A stretch of DNA of 64,000 bases from Mycolicibacterium wolinskyi (GCF_002101965.1 NZ_LQQA01000032.1:124001-188000), one strand, 5' to 3'; shown: positions 40,570 through 49,587, numbered from the stretch's first letter. The notes: generated from the letters alone by a model not told the origin. Numbers and translations: made by a program.

Positions 40570-41787
40570 TCAGATTTGGCCGTGGCGCGGCGGATTCGTT
40601 CCCGACAACGTGTAGCGCCCGATGTGGCGCAGCTTCCAGCGGGTCGGATCGTGCAACGTGTGAGTGCGGGCGTCGCGCCAGTAGCGCGCCAGGTTCCCGC
40701 CGGCCGATGCGCTGCGGGTGCCGCCGAATTCGAACAGCTTGGTCGACGCGTCCAGTGACGCACGCACGGCCGACACCTTGGCGATCGCGACCGCGATCGA
40801 GGCGGCCGCCGCGGTGTCCTCGGTGAGATCGGCACGCGCGGCGTCCACTTGGCGAGCCGCCTCGGCCAACAACGCCTGCGCGCCCCGCACCGTGACCGCC
40901 AGTTCGCCGGCCACCTGGACCAAGGTCGGGTCATCGGCGGCATCGGACACCTTGGCCTCGAAATGCGGCCGGGCCTTGACGGCCTGACGAACTCCTTCGT
41001 CGAGGGCAGCCGTCGCGATGCCGACGTCGATCGCGGCGTGCAGCAACTGCGCCCGTGCGCCGTAGACCGTGGGCCGCGCGAAGATCGGCGTGAAATCCAC
41101 GACGTGCTCGGCGGGAACCCGCACACCGTCCAGCGTGACGCTGCCGGACGCCGTCGTCCGCTGCCCCATTCCGTCCCAGTCGTCGATCACGGTCAGGCCC
41201 ACCGCATCACGCGGCACGAACACGATGGCCTTGGGCGTCGAAGCCGTCGGTATCGCGCCCGAGCCGTCGGACAGCGATGCGCGGACGATCAGCCAGTCGG
41301 CGAACAGCGCACCCGTCGAATAGAACTTGCGGCCGTTGAGGACGTACCCGTCACCGGACGCCACCAGGGTCGTGGTGTCGACGTCGGTCGGGTGCGGACC
41401 GCGTTCGGACTGTGCGTTCGCGAACAGTGCGCCGTCGAGCACCAGCCCGTAGAAGAACGCCTGTTGCGCATCGGTGCCCTGCAGCCGCAACGCCTCGAGG
41501 AACGTGAAATGCGAATGCGGGATCTGCCCGAGCGACGGATCACCGTGGGCGAACAGCCTGATGACTTCCGCGAGGACGGTGGCCCCGACGTCGGGCCCGC
41601 CGTATTCGGCGGGCACCGTCAATGCCAGGAGCCCGGATTCCTTCAGCGCGTGCACCTGCTCGTGGGGCAGCACCCGGTCGGCGTCACGTGCGCTCGCACC
41701 GTCCGCGAAGGCCGCCGACAACCGCGCGGCGGTCGCCAGAGCGTCATCGGCGGAGGTGATTCGGGCGGCGCTCGCGAGCTCGGTCAT
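40570..41787 (-). CDS. acyl-CoA dehydrogenase-fold flavoprotein, SfnB/DszC-like
   Basis: A 405-residue flavin-dependent monooxygenase of the SfnB sulfur-acquisition group. Segments seen are LTVPAEYGGPDVGATVLAEVIRLFAHGDPSLGQIPHSHF, GYVLNGRKFYSTGALFADWLIVRA and FEFGGTRSASAGGNLARYWRDARTHTLHDP at the C-terminus. These enzymes use FMNH2 or FADH2 and oxygen for sulfone or organosulfur oxidation during sulfur limitation. Its ATG overlaps the stop of the SsuD-type gene upstream (41784-41787), which supports a joint organosulfur function. Confidence 0.85.
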   Translation of the reverse strand: MTELASAARITSADDALATAARLSAAFADGASARDADRVLPHEQVHALKESGLLALTVPAEYGGPDVGATVLAEVIRLFAHGDPSLGQIPHSHFTFLEALRLQGTDAQQAFFYGLVLDGALFANAQSERGPHPTDVDTTTLVASGDGYVLNGRKFYSTGALFADWLIVRASLSDGSGAIPTASTPKAIVFVPRDAVGLTVIDDWDGMGQRTTASGSVTLDGVRVPAEHVVDFTPIFARPTVYGARAQLLHAAIDVGIATAALDEGVRQAVKARPHFEAKVSDAADDPTLVQVAGELAVTVRGAQALLAEAARQVDAARADLTEDTAAAASIAVAIAKVSAVRASLDASTKLFEFGGTRSASAGGNLARYWRDARTHTLHDPTRWKLRHIGRYTLSGTNPPRHGQI

Positions 41788-42953
41788 CGCGCCGCGCCGA
41801 CGAACGGAATCGACGCGGGCGCCGCACTGCGCGCCCCGTTGTCGAACAGGCCGCGCTTGCGCAGGATCGGGACGACGCCTTCGCCGAACCAGAACAACTC
41901 CTCCAGGTGGGGATAGCCCGAGAAGATGAACTCGTCGATCCCGATCGCGGCGTATTCGGCGATCCGGTCGGCCACCTCGGTGTGACTACCCACCAGTGCG
42001 GTTCCGGCGCCGCCGCGTACCAGGCCCACGCCGGACCACAGGTTGGGCGCGATCTCCAGGCTGCGGGCGTCGCTCCAGGTGCCGTTGCGCCGGTTGGCCT
42101 CGTGCAGGGCGAGCATGCGCCGCTGGCCCTCGGACTGGCTGCGTGCTAGACCCTGCTGGGCGTTGCGCACGGTGTCCTCGTCGAGGGCCGCCACGAGCCG
42201 GTCGGCCTGAGCCCACGCCTCCTCGGAGGTGTCGCGGGAGATGGTGTGCAACCGGATGCCGAACCGCAGCTTGCGCCCCTGCTCCTCGCCGAGTGCCCGG
42301 ATCCAGTCGATCTTCTCGCGCACGGCCTCCGGTGGCTCGCCCCACGTCAGGTATACGTCGGAATGCCGGGCCGCAACGGGCCCGGCCGCCGTGGAGCTGC
42401 CACCGAAGTACAAGGGCGGCACCGGGTTCGGCGGCAAGGCGAGCGATGCCTCTTCGACGTCGATGTACTGACCGCGGTGGGTCACGGTCTCACCCGCCCA
42501 CAGTCGCCGCACCACGTCGAGGAATTCATCGCAGCGCGCGTAGCGGGCGTCCTTGTCGAGGTGGTCGCCGAAGGAGCGCTGCTCGTGTGCCTCGCCGCCG
42601 ACCACGACGTTGAGCAGGATCCGGCCGGGTGCGTGCCGCGCGAACGTCGCGGCCATCTGCGCCGAAAGCGTCGGGCTGACCAGGCCGGGCCGGAACGCCA
42701 CCAGGAAAGCCAGCGACGTGGTCTCGCGGGCCAGCAGCGATGCGGTGATGAACGCGTCCTCGCACCACGCCCCCGTCGGAATGAGTGCGCCGGTGAAGCC
42801 AAACGTCTCGGCAGCGCGGACGATCGAGGCCAGGTAGTCGATGCTGGCATCGCGGTCGCTGTGGGCGGCTCCGGCCGGCGTGCCGTGGCCGCCGCCGACG
42901 ATGAACCGGCTGTCGCCGTAGGTGGGCAGAAACCAGTGCAATGTGACAGTCAC
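41784..42953 (-). CDS. ssuD: FMNH2-dependent alkanesulfonate monooxygenase SsuD-like
   Basis: A 389-residue luciferase-like monooxygenase that releases sulfite from alkanesulfonates, allowing them to serve as sulfur source. The N-terminus TLHWFLPTYGDSRFIVGGGHGTPAG is diagnostic for SsuD, followed by LLNVVVGGEAHEQRSFGDHLDKDARYAR and EFIFSGYPHLEELFWFGEGV. GTG 42953 lies inside a TGTGACAGTCACA dyad. The gene is cotranscribed with the SfnB-like gene (ATGA overlap). The NMT1/SsuA-type importer at 24745-27514 is not adjacent and has a different operator, so joint function is not implied. Confidence 0.9.
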   Translation of the reverse strand: MTVTLHWFLPTYGDSRFIVGGGHGTPAGAAHSDRDASIDYLASIVRAAETFGFTGALIPTGAWCEDAFITASLLARETTSLAFLVAFRPGLVSPTLSAQMAATFARHAPGRILLNVVVGGEAHEQRSFGDHLDKDARYARCDEFLDVVRRLWAGETVTHRGQYIDVEEASLALPPNPVPPLYFGGSSTAAGPVAARHSDVYLTWGEPPEAVREKIDWIRALGEEQGRKLRFGIRLHTISRDTSEEAWAQADRLVAALDEDTVRNAQQGLARSQSEGQRRMLALHEANRRNGTWSDARSLEIAPNLWSGVGLVRGGAGTALVGSHTEVADRIAEYAAIGIDEFIFSGYPHLEELFWFGEGVVPILRKRGLFDNGARSAAPASIPFVGAAR

Positions 42954-42954
42954 A
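42942..42954. promoter_or_regulatory. dyad over the ssuD start codon
   Basis: TGTGACAGTCACA, a perfect 13 bp dyad with central A, spans the GTG start of the ssuD-like gene. No clear Shine-Dalgarno sequence precedes the start. It could be an operator for a sulfur-responsive regulator or a translational structure. The half-sites are too close for a standard CRP site. Confidence 0.4.
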
Positions 42955-43026
42955 AAGAGGTCATCATTGTCGGCGAACGCGATCAGGGCACGACTAAGAA
43001 TCGCCGTGATCGCAGATCTTCGAGAG

Positions 43027-43731
43027 CTAGCTGGCGACGACCCAGATGGCCTCTGCGGCGGGGCTGCCCAGGTCGACGGTGGTGTCGGGATCGCCCGAAC
43101 CCGTCGGGGATTCGACCGCGACCGAGATCATGCCGGCGAAATCGCGCCGGGCCAGCACCCGCAGCCGCGAATCGAGGCTGATGCCCACGCTGTCGAAGTA
43201 GCGCAGCATTTCCGGGTCGGCGTCGGAGATGCGGGCCACCGTCCCGGCCTCGCCGTCCTGGCACACGGAAAGCTGGCGGGCCGGCGGCGTCGGCACCTGC
43301 CCGTCGGCGGCCGGGATGGGGTCACCGTGCGGGTCGCGAGTGGGGTGGCCCAGTTTCGCGTCGATCCGGTCGAGCATGCGGTCGGACACCGCGTGTTCGA
43401 GGATCTCGGCCTCGTCGTGCACCTCGTCCCAGCCGTAGCCCAGCTCCTGGACGAGGAAGGTCTCCATCAGGCGGTGGCGACGCACCATTGCCAACGCGGC
43501 CCGCCTGCCCTCTTCGGTCAGGGTCACCGCACCGTATTTCTCGTGGTGCACCAGCCCCTGGTCGGCGAGCTTGCGGATGGACTCCGACGCGGTCGAAGCC
43601 GACACGCCGATCCGCTCGGCCAGCAGTTTGGTGCTGACTTTCTCGCGCGACCATTCCTGGGCTGTCCAGATGACTTTCAGATAGTCCTGGGCAACCGTCG
43701 AGAGGTCGCGATGGTTACCGTCTGGACTCAC
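43027..43731 (-). CDS. mntR: DtxR-family metal-dependent regulator MntR (SirR-like)
   Basis: A 234-residue regulator of manganese homeostasis (Rv2788 homologue). The winged HTH is at residues 8-75 (LSTVAQDYLKVIWTAQEWSREKVSTKLLAERIGVSASTASESIRKLADQGLVHHEKYGAVTLTEEG). The dimerisation/metal domain follows (ALAMVRRHRLMETFLVQELGYGWDEVHDEAEILEHAVSDRMLDRID), with the His and Glu ligands in place. The C-terminal FeoA/SH3-like domain covers about 150-234. It is divergent from ribF with 81 nt between, which includes a TTTAGG half-site and a TCACC-N6-GGTGA dyad (43754-43769). Confidence 0.88.
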   Translation of the reverse strand: MSPDGNHRDLSTVAQDYLKVIWTAQEWSREKVSTKLLAERIGVSASTASESIRKLADQGLVHHEKYGAVTLTEEGRRAALAMVRRHRLMETFLVQELGYGWDEVHDEAEILEHAVSDRMLDRIDAKLGHPTRDPHGDPIPAADGQVPTPPARQLSVCQDGEAGTVARISDADPEMLRYFDSVGISLDSRLRVLARRDFAGMISVAVESPTGSGDPDTTVDLGSPAAEAIWVVAS

Positions 43732-43799
43732 AGTAAGGAAGTTTAGGCAATCGTCACCTGACTTGGTGATCTGGAGCAGACCACGGCGCGGCCGGGCCG

Positions 43800-43813
43800 T
43801 AGGCTAGCTGCTG
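43800..43813 (+). promoter_or_regulatory. leaderless promoter of ribF
   Basis: TAGGCT at 43800-43805, then 7 nt, then GTG 43813. No ribosome-binding site is present. Confidence 0.58.
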
Positions 43814-44787
43814 TGCAGCGCTGGCGTGGGCAGGACGAGATCCCCACGGACTGGGGCAGGTGTGTTGTCACCATTGGGGTGTTCGACGGTGTTCACCGCG
43901 GACACGCCGAGCTGATCAGTCACGCGGTGAAGGCGGGCCGATCGCGCGGGGTACCCGTGGTTCTGATGACCTTCGACCCCCATCCGATGGAAGTGGTGTT
44001 CCCGGGCAGTCACCCGGCTCAGTTGACCACCCTGACTCGCAGGGCCGAGTTGGTCGAGGAGCTGGGCGTCGACGTGTTCCTCGTGATGCCGTTCACCTCG
44101 GACTTCATGAAGCTCACCCCCGAGCGCTACATCCATGAGCTGCTCGTGGAGAACCTGCATGTGGTCGAGGTCGTGGTGGGGGAGAACTTCACGTTCGGAA
44201 AGAAGGCGGCCGGCAACGTCACGATGCTGCGCAAGGCGGGTGAGCGGTTCGGATTCGCGGTCGAGGGCATGAGCCTGGTCGCCGAACACCACCGCGACGA
44301 GACGGTCACCTTCTCGTCGACGTACATCCGGTCGTGCGTGGATGCCGGCGACGTGGTCGCGGCCGCCGAGGCGCTGGGCCGTCCACATCGCGTCGAGGGC
44401 GTCGTCGTGCGCGGCGACGGCCGGGGCCGGGTGCTCGGATTCCCGACGGCCAACGTGGCTCCGCCCATGTATTCGGCGATCCCGGCCGACGGTGTGTACG
44501 CGGCCTGGTTCACCGTGCTCGGGCACGGTCCGGTGATGGGCACGGTGATTCCTGGCGAGCGGTATCAGGCGGCGGTGTCGGTGGGTACCAACCCGACGTT
44601 CTCGGGCCGTACCCGCACGGTCGAGGCGTTCGTCCTCGACACCAACGCCGACCTGTACGGCCAGCACGTCGCGGTCGATTTCGTCGCGCGCATCCGGGGG
44701 CAGGAGAAGTTCGACGCGGTCAAGGATCTGGTCGTGGCGATGGAGGCCGACACCGACCGGGCCCGCACGATTCTCGCTGCGCACTGA
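43813..44787 (+). CDS. ribF: bifunctional riboflavin kinase / FAD synthetase
   Basis: A 324-residue enzyme that makes FMN and then FAD. The N-terminal FMN adenylyltransferase domain (about 1-180) has CVVTIGVFDGVHRGHAELI, DVFLVMPF, the PERYIHELLVENLHVVEVVVGENFTFGKKAAGN segment and SSTYIRSCVDAGDV. The C-terminal riboflavin kinase domain (about 185-310) has GRGRVLGFPTANVA, the PADGVYAAWF stretch and SVGTNPTFSGRTRTVEAFVLD. The GTG start is probably leaderless. rpsO follows after 119 nt with its own promoter. Confidence 0.95.
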   Translation: MQRWRGQDEIPTDWGRCVVTIGVFDGVHRGHAELISHAVKAGRSRGVPVVLMTFDPHPMEVVFPGSHPAQLTTLTRRAELVEELGVDVFLVMPFTSDFMKLTPERYIHELLVENLHVVEVVVGENFTFGKKAAGNVTMLRKAGERFGFAVEGMSLVAEHHRDETVTFSSTYIRSCVDAGDVVAAAEALGRPHRVEGVVVRGDGRGRVLGFPTANVAPPMYSAIPADGVYAAWFTVLGHGPVMGTVIPGERYQAAVSVGTNPTFSGRTRTVEAFVLDTNADLYGQHVAVDFVARIRGQEKFDAVKDLVVAMEADTDRARTILAAH

Positions 44788-44818
44788 GCACGATTCTCGG
44801 CTCGCCGCGGTCAACTGC

Positions 44819-44824
44819 TAGACT
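44819..44824 (+). promoter_or_regulatory. extended -10 promoter of rpsO
   Basis: TGC-TAGACT (hexamer 44819-44824) is an extended -10 element. It predicts a transcription start near 44831 and a leader of about 75 nt ending in GATGGAG before GTG 44907. Confidence 0.55.
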
Positions 44825-44906
44825 TCTCGCCGATCCGGCGCATGCTGCAGTCCGCGGTGGCTGTGCCGAGAATATGTTCGCGGGACCTATTTGATGGAGT
44901 TGCTTC

Positions 44907-45176
44907 GTGGCGCTTACAGCCGAGCAGAAGAAAGAAATCCTGGGCAGCTACGGCCTGCACGAGACCGACACCGGGTCGCCCGAGGCGCAGGTCGCCCTGC
45001 TGACCAAGCGGATCTCGGATCTCACCGAGCACCTCAAGGTGCACAAGCACGACCACCACTCGCGGCGCGGTCTGCTGCTGCTGGTCGGCCGTCGGCGCCG
45101 GCTGCTGAAGTACGTCGCTCAGGTCGATGTCGAGCGCTACCGCTCGCTCATCGAGCGCCTCGGGCTGCGTCGCTGA
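44907..45176 (+). CDS. rpsO: 30S ribosomal protein S15
   Basis: An 89-residue primary 16S rRNA-binding protein. The full family sequence is recognisable: LTAEQKKEILGSYGLHETDTGSPEAQVALLTKRISDLTEHLKVHKHDHHSRRGLL and LLKYVAQVDVERYRSLIERLGLRR, of standard length. It starts at GTG 44907 after GATGGAG. As in other bacteria it lies upstream of pnp, here with a lipoprotein gene (lppU) in between, the mycobacterial arrangement. Confidence 0.98.
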   Translation: MALTAEQKKEILGSYGLHETDTGSPEAQVALLTKRISDLTEHLKVHKHDHHSRRGLLLLVGRRRRLLKYVAQVDVERYRSLIERLGLRR

Positions 45177-45187
45177 CGCGGCCTTAA

Positions 45188-45685
45188 GTGGCATCCCTGC
45201 CCGCGGCCGTGATGGGGGCGGCCGCGATACTCGCGATCGGGTTTTTGACAGGGTGTTCGTCCGCGGCTGCCGCGGACATGCAGGCGGGGGACTGCCTCAA
45301 GATCGGCGGCACGTACGACCGTCCGGAAGCTTCCGAAGCCGTGTGTGGTAGTGAGCAGTCCAACTACAAGGTGGTCTCGACGGTCACCGACAGTGACCAG
45401 TGCCCCATGGACGTCGATTCCTACTATTCGATGACGAGTCCGTTCAGCGACGAATCCGAGACGGTCTGCATGGACATCGACTGGATCGTCGGCGGGTGCA
45501 TGAACATCGACCCGGAGAACGACACCGACCCGTACCGGGTGGATTGCTCGGATTCCACTGCGCCGCATCGGCAGCGGGCCACCGAGATCCTGCAAGGCGT
45601 GTCGAACGTCGATCAATGTGCCAGCGGGGTGGGCTACGCCTACGACGAACGGCAGTTCACCGTGTGCGTGGAAGATGTCCGCTGA
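45188..45685 (+). CDS. lppU: lipoprotein LppU-like
   Basis: A 165-residue lipoprotein. MASLPAAVMGAAAILAIGFLTGCSS is a signal peptide ending in the lipobox LTGC. The mature domain has eight or so cysteines (GDCLKIGG, EAVCGSEQ, DQCPMD, ETVCMD, GGCMN, VDCSDS, DQCASG and FTVCVED) and is probably disulfide-bonded outside the membrane. Its place between rpsO and pnp matches Rv2784c. GTG 45188 is 11 nt after rpsO. Function unknown. Confidence 0.85.
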   Translation: MASLPAAVMGAAAILAIGFLTGCSSAAAADMQAGDCLKIGGTYDRPEASEAVCGSEQSNYKVVSTVTDSDQCPMDVDSYYSMTSPFSDESETVCMDIDWIVGGCMNIDPENDTDPYRVDCSDSTAPHRQRATEILQGVSNVDQCASGVGYAYDERQFTVCVEDVR

Positions 45686-46016
45686 CCGGGCCTGAGCAGG
45701 GCCGGATTGGCGTTCACGGGATTGCTGCCGTGTAACATGAGGGCGTTCGATGGCCGAAATCTGTTCGAGAGCCCACTACGAATACTTTCTGGCTGGTCGG
45801 ACACGAGGTGCGGTACCCGCGATCCGCGGGCGCTGCTCCTGCGAGTCACGTCAGGGCCCGTCTGATCGGGCGGTCTTCGGTAGTGGCTGCCGGGAGTTCC
45901 CATCGGGACATGTCCGGCCGCTTCGATCGACGGCCGTAGCCGAATCCAGACCCGTGGCACATCTGAGCGTGACGACGCGAAACAGTTGAATGAATTCGAA
46001 AGAGGCCACGGACTAG
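45686..46016 (+). promoter_or_regulatory. long leader region of pnp
   Basis: A 331 nt gap. A -10-like TAACAT at 45733-45738 predicts a leader of about 270 nt before pnp, with several GC-rich hairpins (for example around 45825-45880 and 45925-45950). A 79-codon frame (45750-45989) starts close to the predicted +1, but its composition and lack of homology do not support it as a gene. E. coli pnp is autoregulated through leader cleavage; whether this leader does the same is inference. Confidence 0.45.
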
Positions 46017-48290
46017 ATGTCTGTAGTTGAACTTGATGAAGGTGTGTTCGAAGCCACCGCTGTCATCGACAACGGGAGCTACGGCACCCGCACCATCCGT
46101 TTCGAGACCGGGCGACTCGCCCAGCAGGCCGCCGGCTCCGCCGTCGCCTACCTCGACGACGAAACCATGCTGCTGAGCGCGACGTCCGCCAGCAAGAACC
46201 CCAAGGACCACTTCGACTTCTTCCCGTTGACGGTCGATGTCGAGGAGCGCATGTACGCCGCGGGCCGCATCCCCGGCTCGTTCTTCCGGCGCGAGGGCCG
46301 CCCGTCCACCGACGCGATCCTGACCTGCCGCCTCATCGACCGGCCGCTGCGTCCGTCGTTCGTCGACGGCCTGCGCAACGAGATCCAGGTCGTCGTCACC
46401 GTCCTGAGCCTGGATCCCAAGGATCTCTACGACGTGCTGGCCATCAACGCCGCGTCGGCGTCCACCCAGCTCGCCGGTCTGCCGTTCTCCGGTCCGGTCG
46501 GCGGCACCCGTGTCGCCCTGATCGACGGTCAGTGGGTCGGGTTCCCGACCGTCGAGCAGCTCGAGCGGGCCGTGTTCGACATGGTCGTGGCCGGCCGCGT
46601 GCTCGAAGACGGCGATGTCGCGATCATGATGGTCGAGGCCGAGGCCACCGAGAACGTCATCGAACTGGTGTCGGGTGGTGCCCAGGCACCGACCGAGGCC
46701 GTCGTGGCCGAGGGCCTCGAGGCCGCCAAGCCGTTCATCAAGGTGCTGTGCGCCGCGCAGCAGGAGCTCGCCGACGCGGCCGCGAAGGAGACCGGTGACT
46801 TCCCGGTGTTCCCGGACTACGCCGACGATGTCTATTACGCGGTGTCCTCGGTGGCCACCGACGCGCTGTCGCAGGCGCTGACCATCGCGGGCAAGACCGA
46901 GCGCAACGACCGCACCGACGAGATCAAGGTCGAGGTGCTCGAGCGCCTGGCCGAGCAGTACGCGGGCCGCGAGAAGGAAATCGGCGCGGCGTTCCGGTCG
47001 CTCACCAAAAAGCTTGTGCGCCAGCGCATCCTGACCGATCACTTCCGTATCGACGGGCGTGGCATCACCGACATCCGGGCGCTTTCGGCCGAGGTCGCGG
47101 TGATTCCGCGGGCACACGGCAGCGCGCTGTTCGAGCGCGGCGAGACCCAGATCCTCGGTGTCACGACGCTCGACATGATCAAGATGGCCCAGCAGATCGA
47201 CTCGCTCGGGCCCGAGAACACCAAGCGCTACATGCACCACTACAACTTCCCGCCGTACTCGACCGGTGAGACCGGCCGGGTCGGTTCGCCCAAGCGCCGC
47301 GAGATCGGCCACGGCGCCCTCGCCGAGCGTGCCCTGGTCCCGGTGTTGCCGAGCGTCGAGGAGTTCCCCTACGCGATCCGCCAGGTGTCGGAGGCGCTGG
47401 GCTCCAACGGTTCGACGTCGATGGGCTCGGTGTGTGCCTCGACGCTGGCCCTGCTGAACGCCGGTGTGCCGCTCAAGGCTCCGGTGGCCGGCATCGCCAT
47501 GGGCCTCGTGTCCGACGACATCGAAGTCGATGGCAAGACCGAGCGTCGCTTCGTGGCGCTGACCGACATCCTCGGCGCCGAGGACGCGTTCGGCGACATG
47601 GACTTCAAGGTCGCGGGCACCAAGGACTTCGTCACCGCCCTGCAGCTGGACACCAAGCTCGACGGCATCCCGTCGCAGGTGCTGGCCGGCGCGCTGTCGC
47701 AGGCCAAGGACGCCCGGCTGACCATCCTCGACGTGATGGCCGAGGCCATCGACCGGCCGGACGAGATGAGCCCGTACGCGCCGCGGATCACCACGATCAA
47801 GGTGCCGGTCGACAAGATCGGCGAGGTCATCGGGCCCAAGGGCAAGATGATCAACTCGATCACCGAGGAGACCGGCGCGCAGATCTCGATCGAGGACGAC
47901 GGCACGGTGTTCGTCGGTGCCGCCGACGGGCTTTCGGCGCAGGCCGCGATCGACAAGATCAACGCGATCGCCAACCCGCAGCTGCCCAAGATCGGCGAGC
48001 GGTTCCTCGGGACCGTGGTCAAGACCACCGACTTCGGTGCGTTCGTGTCGCTGCTGCCGGGTCGCGACGGCCTCGTCCACATCTCGAAGTTGGGCCGCGG
48101 CAAGCGCATTGCCAAGGTCGAAGATGTGGTGAAGGTCGGCGACAAGCTCCGCGTCGAGATCGCCGACATCGACAACCGCGGCAAGATCTCGCTGGTGCTC
48201 GTCGATGAGGAGCAAGCGGAGCAGTCCGACAAAGCTGGGGATTCGGCGGACACTTCCGCGTCCACCGATGTTGCGCCCGCCGAAGCCTGA
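46017..48290 (+). CDS. pnp: polynucleotide phosphorylase
   Basis: A 757-residue 3'-5' exoribonuclease/polymerase (gpsI in older mycobacterial naming). It contains two RNase PH domains (about 20-230 and 350-570; DFFPLTVDVEERMYAAGRIPGSFFRREGRPS and GRGITDIRALSAEVAVIPRAHGSALFERGETQ), a KH domain (VDKIGEVIGPKGKMINSITEETGAQISIEDDG) and a C-terminal S1 domain (GERFLGTVVKTTDFGAFVSLLPGRDGLVHISKL). It starts at ATG 46017 after GAAAGAGG, 14-20 nt upstream. pepR starts inside its 3' end. Confidence 0.97.
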   Translation: MSVVELDEGVFEATAVIDNGSYGTRTIRFETGRLAQQAAGSAVAYLDDETMLLSATSASKNPKDHFDFFPLTVDVEERMYAAGRIPGSFFRREGRPSTDAILTCRLIDRPLRPSFVDGLRNEIQVVVTVLSLDPKDLYDVLAINAASASTQLAGLPFSGPVGGTRVALIDGQWVGFPTVEQLERAVFDMVVAGRVLEDGDVAIMMVEAEATENVIELVSGGAQAPTEAVVAEGLEAAKPFIKVLCAAQQELADAAAKETGDFPVFPDYADDVYYAVSSVATDALSQALTIAGKTERNDRTDEIKVEVLERLAEQYAGREKEIGAAFRSLTKKLVRQRILTDHFRIDGRGITDIRALSAEVAVIPRAHGSALFERGETQILGVTTLDMIKMAQQIDSLGPENTKRYMHHYNFPPYSTGETGRVGSPKRREIGHGALAERALVPVLPSVEEFPYAIRQVSEALGSNGSTSMGSVCASTLALLNAGVPLKAPVAGIAMGLVSDDIEVDGKTERRFVALTDILGAEDAFGDMDFKVAGTKDFVTALQLDTKLDGIPSQVLAGALSQAKDARLTILDVMAEAIDRPDEMSPYAPRITTIKVPVDKIGEVIGPKGKMINSITEETGAQISIEDDGTVFVGAADGLSAQAAIDKINAIANPQLPKIGERFLGTVVKTTDFGAFVSLLPGRDGLVHISKLGRGKRIAKVEDVVKVGDKLRVEIADIDNRGKISLVLVDEEQAEQSDKAGDSADTSASTDVAPAEA

Positions 48291-49587
48291 TACGCCGCTG
48301 GAGACCTCGCACGTCCGCCGGACCACGTTGCCCGGCGGACTGCGAGTGGTCACCGAGTACATCCCGTCGGTGCATTCGGCATCGGTCGGAGTATGGGTCG
48401 GGGTCGGTTCGCGCGACGAAGGCCGAAGTGTCGCGGGCGCAGCGCATTTCCTCGAACACCTGTTGTTCAAGGCCACTCCGACCCGTACCGCCGTCGAAAT
48501 AGCCCAAGCCGTCGACGCTGTCGGCGGTGAGCTGAACGCCTTCACCGCCAGAGAGCACACGTGCTATTACGCGCACGTGCTCGACACCGATCTGGAACTG
48601 GCCGTCGATCTGGTCGCCGACGTCGTGCTGCGGGGCCGCTGCGCAGCCGACGACGTCGAGGTCGAGCGCGACGTCGTCCTCGAAGAGATCGCCATGCGCG
48701 ACGACGATCCCGAGGACACGCTGGGAGATGTGTTCCTGTCGGCCATGTTCGGCGATCACCCCGTCGGCCGGCCCGTCATCGGCAGCGTCGAGTCGATCTC
48801 GGCGATGACGCGCGCGCAGTTGCATTCGTTTCACATGCGGCGCTACACGCCCGATCGCATGGTGCTGGCGGTCGCGGGCAACATCGACCACGACGAAGTT
48901 GTCGCCTTGGCCCACGAGCACTTCGGCAAGCGACTCGTCTCGGGGCGCAACGCCATCGCACCGCGCAAGGGGTCGGGTCGCCTGTCCGGACGGCCGACGT
49001 TGGAGGTCATGGACCGCGACGGGGAACAGATGCACGTCTCGCTCGGCGTGCGAACCCCCGGGCGGCACTGGAAGCATCGGTGGGCTCTATCGGTGCTCAA
49101 CACCGCGCTCGGTGGTGGCCTGAGTTCGCGTCTGTTCCAACAGATTCGGGAGAGCAGGGGACTGGCGTACTCGGTGTACTCGACCGTCGACACCTTCTCC
49201 GACAGCGGCGCACTGTCGGTCTATGCGGGTTGTCAGCCCGAGCGGTTCGACGAGGTGGTCCGCTTGACCACCGACGTGCTCGAAAGCGTTGCGCGCGACG
49301 GCATCACCGAGAACGAATGCCGGATCGCGAAGGGTTCGTTGCGCGGCGGGCTGGTGCTGGGGCTTGAGGACTCGGCTTCGCGGATGCACCGAATCGGCCG
49401 CAGCGAACTGAACTACGGCGAACACCGCAGCATCGAACGCACCCTGACCCAGATCGAATCGGTCACCCTCGACGAGGTCAACGCGGTGGCGCGGCAGTTG
49501 CTGACCAGGGATTACGGTGCGGCGGTGCTAGGCCCGCAAAAGTCGAAACACTCGCTACCGCAACGGCTTCGAGCCATCGCGGGCTGA
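48268..49587 (+). CDS. pepR: M16 family zinc metallopeptidase PepR
   Basis: A 439-residue processing-type peptidase. The inverted zinc motif HFLEH (AGAAHFLEHLLFK) and the downstream glutamate in VGGELNAFTAREHTCYY are present, with HTALGGGLSSRLF-like (NTALGGGLSSRLFQQIRESRGLAYSVYS) in the second half. ATG 48268 (MLRPPKPDTPLETS) overlaps pnp by 23 nt and gives a length close to Rv2782c. The pnp-pepR pair is conserved in actinobacteria; its substrates are not known. Confidence 0.92.
   Translation: MLRPPKPDTPLETSHVRRTTLPGGLRVVTEYIPSVHSASVGVWVGVGSRDEGRSVAGAAHFLEHLLFKATPTRTAVEIAQAVDAVGGELNAFTAREHTCYYAHVLDTDLELAVDLVADVVLRGRCAADDVEVERDVVLEEIAMRDDDPEDTLGDVFLSAMFGDHPVGRPVIGSVESISAMTRAQLHSFHMRRYTPDRMVLAVAGNIDHDEVVALAHEHFGKRLVSGRNAIAPRKGSGRLSGRPTLEVMDRDGEQMHVSLGVRTPGRHWKHRWALSVLNTALGGGLSSRLFQQIRESRGLAYSVYSTVDTFSDSGALSVYAGCQPERFDEVVRLTTDVLESVARDGITENECRIAKGSLRGGLVLGLEDSASRMHRIGRSELNYGEHRSIERTLTQIESVTLDEVNAVARQLLTRDYGAAVLGPQKSKHSLPQRLRAIAG

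Noticed and set aside
42942..42954. CRP site at TGTGACAGTCACA
   Set aside because: The half-sites are separated by 3 bp, not the 6 bp of CRP, and the dyad lies on the start codon.
43741..43769. IdeR/MntR box in the mntR-ribF gap
   Set aside because: Only a TTTAGG half-site and a weak TCACC/GGTGA dyad are present; no full consensus can be drawn.
45750..45989. 79-codon frame in the pnp leader
   Set aside because: Codon use and sequence are unlike a protein, and there is no ribosome site. Kept only as a possible leader peptide in the pnp finding.
45846..48560. 904-codon open frame antisense to pnp
   Set aside because: Shadow of pnp; no recognisable family, repetitive DHR/LGH composition and no ribosome site.
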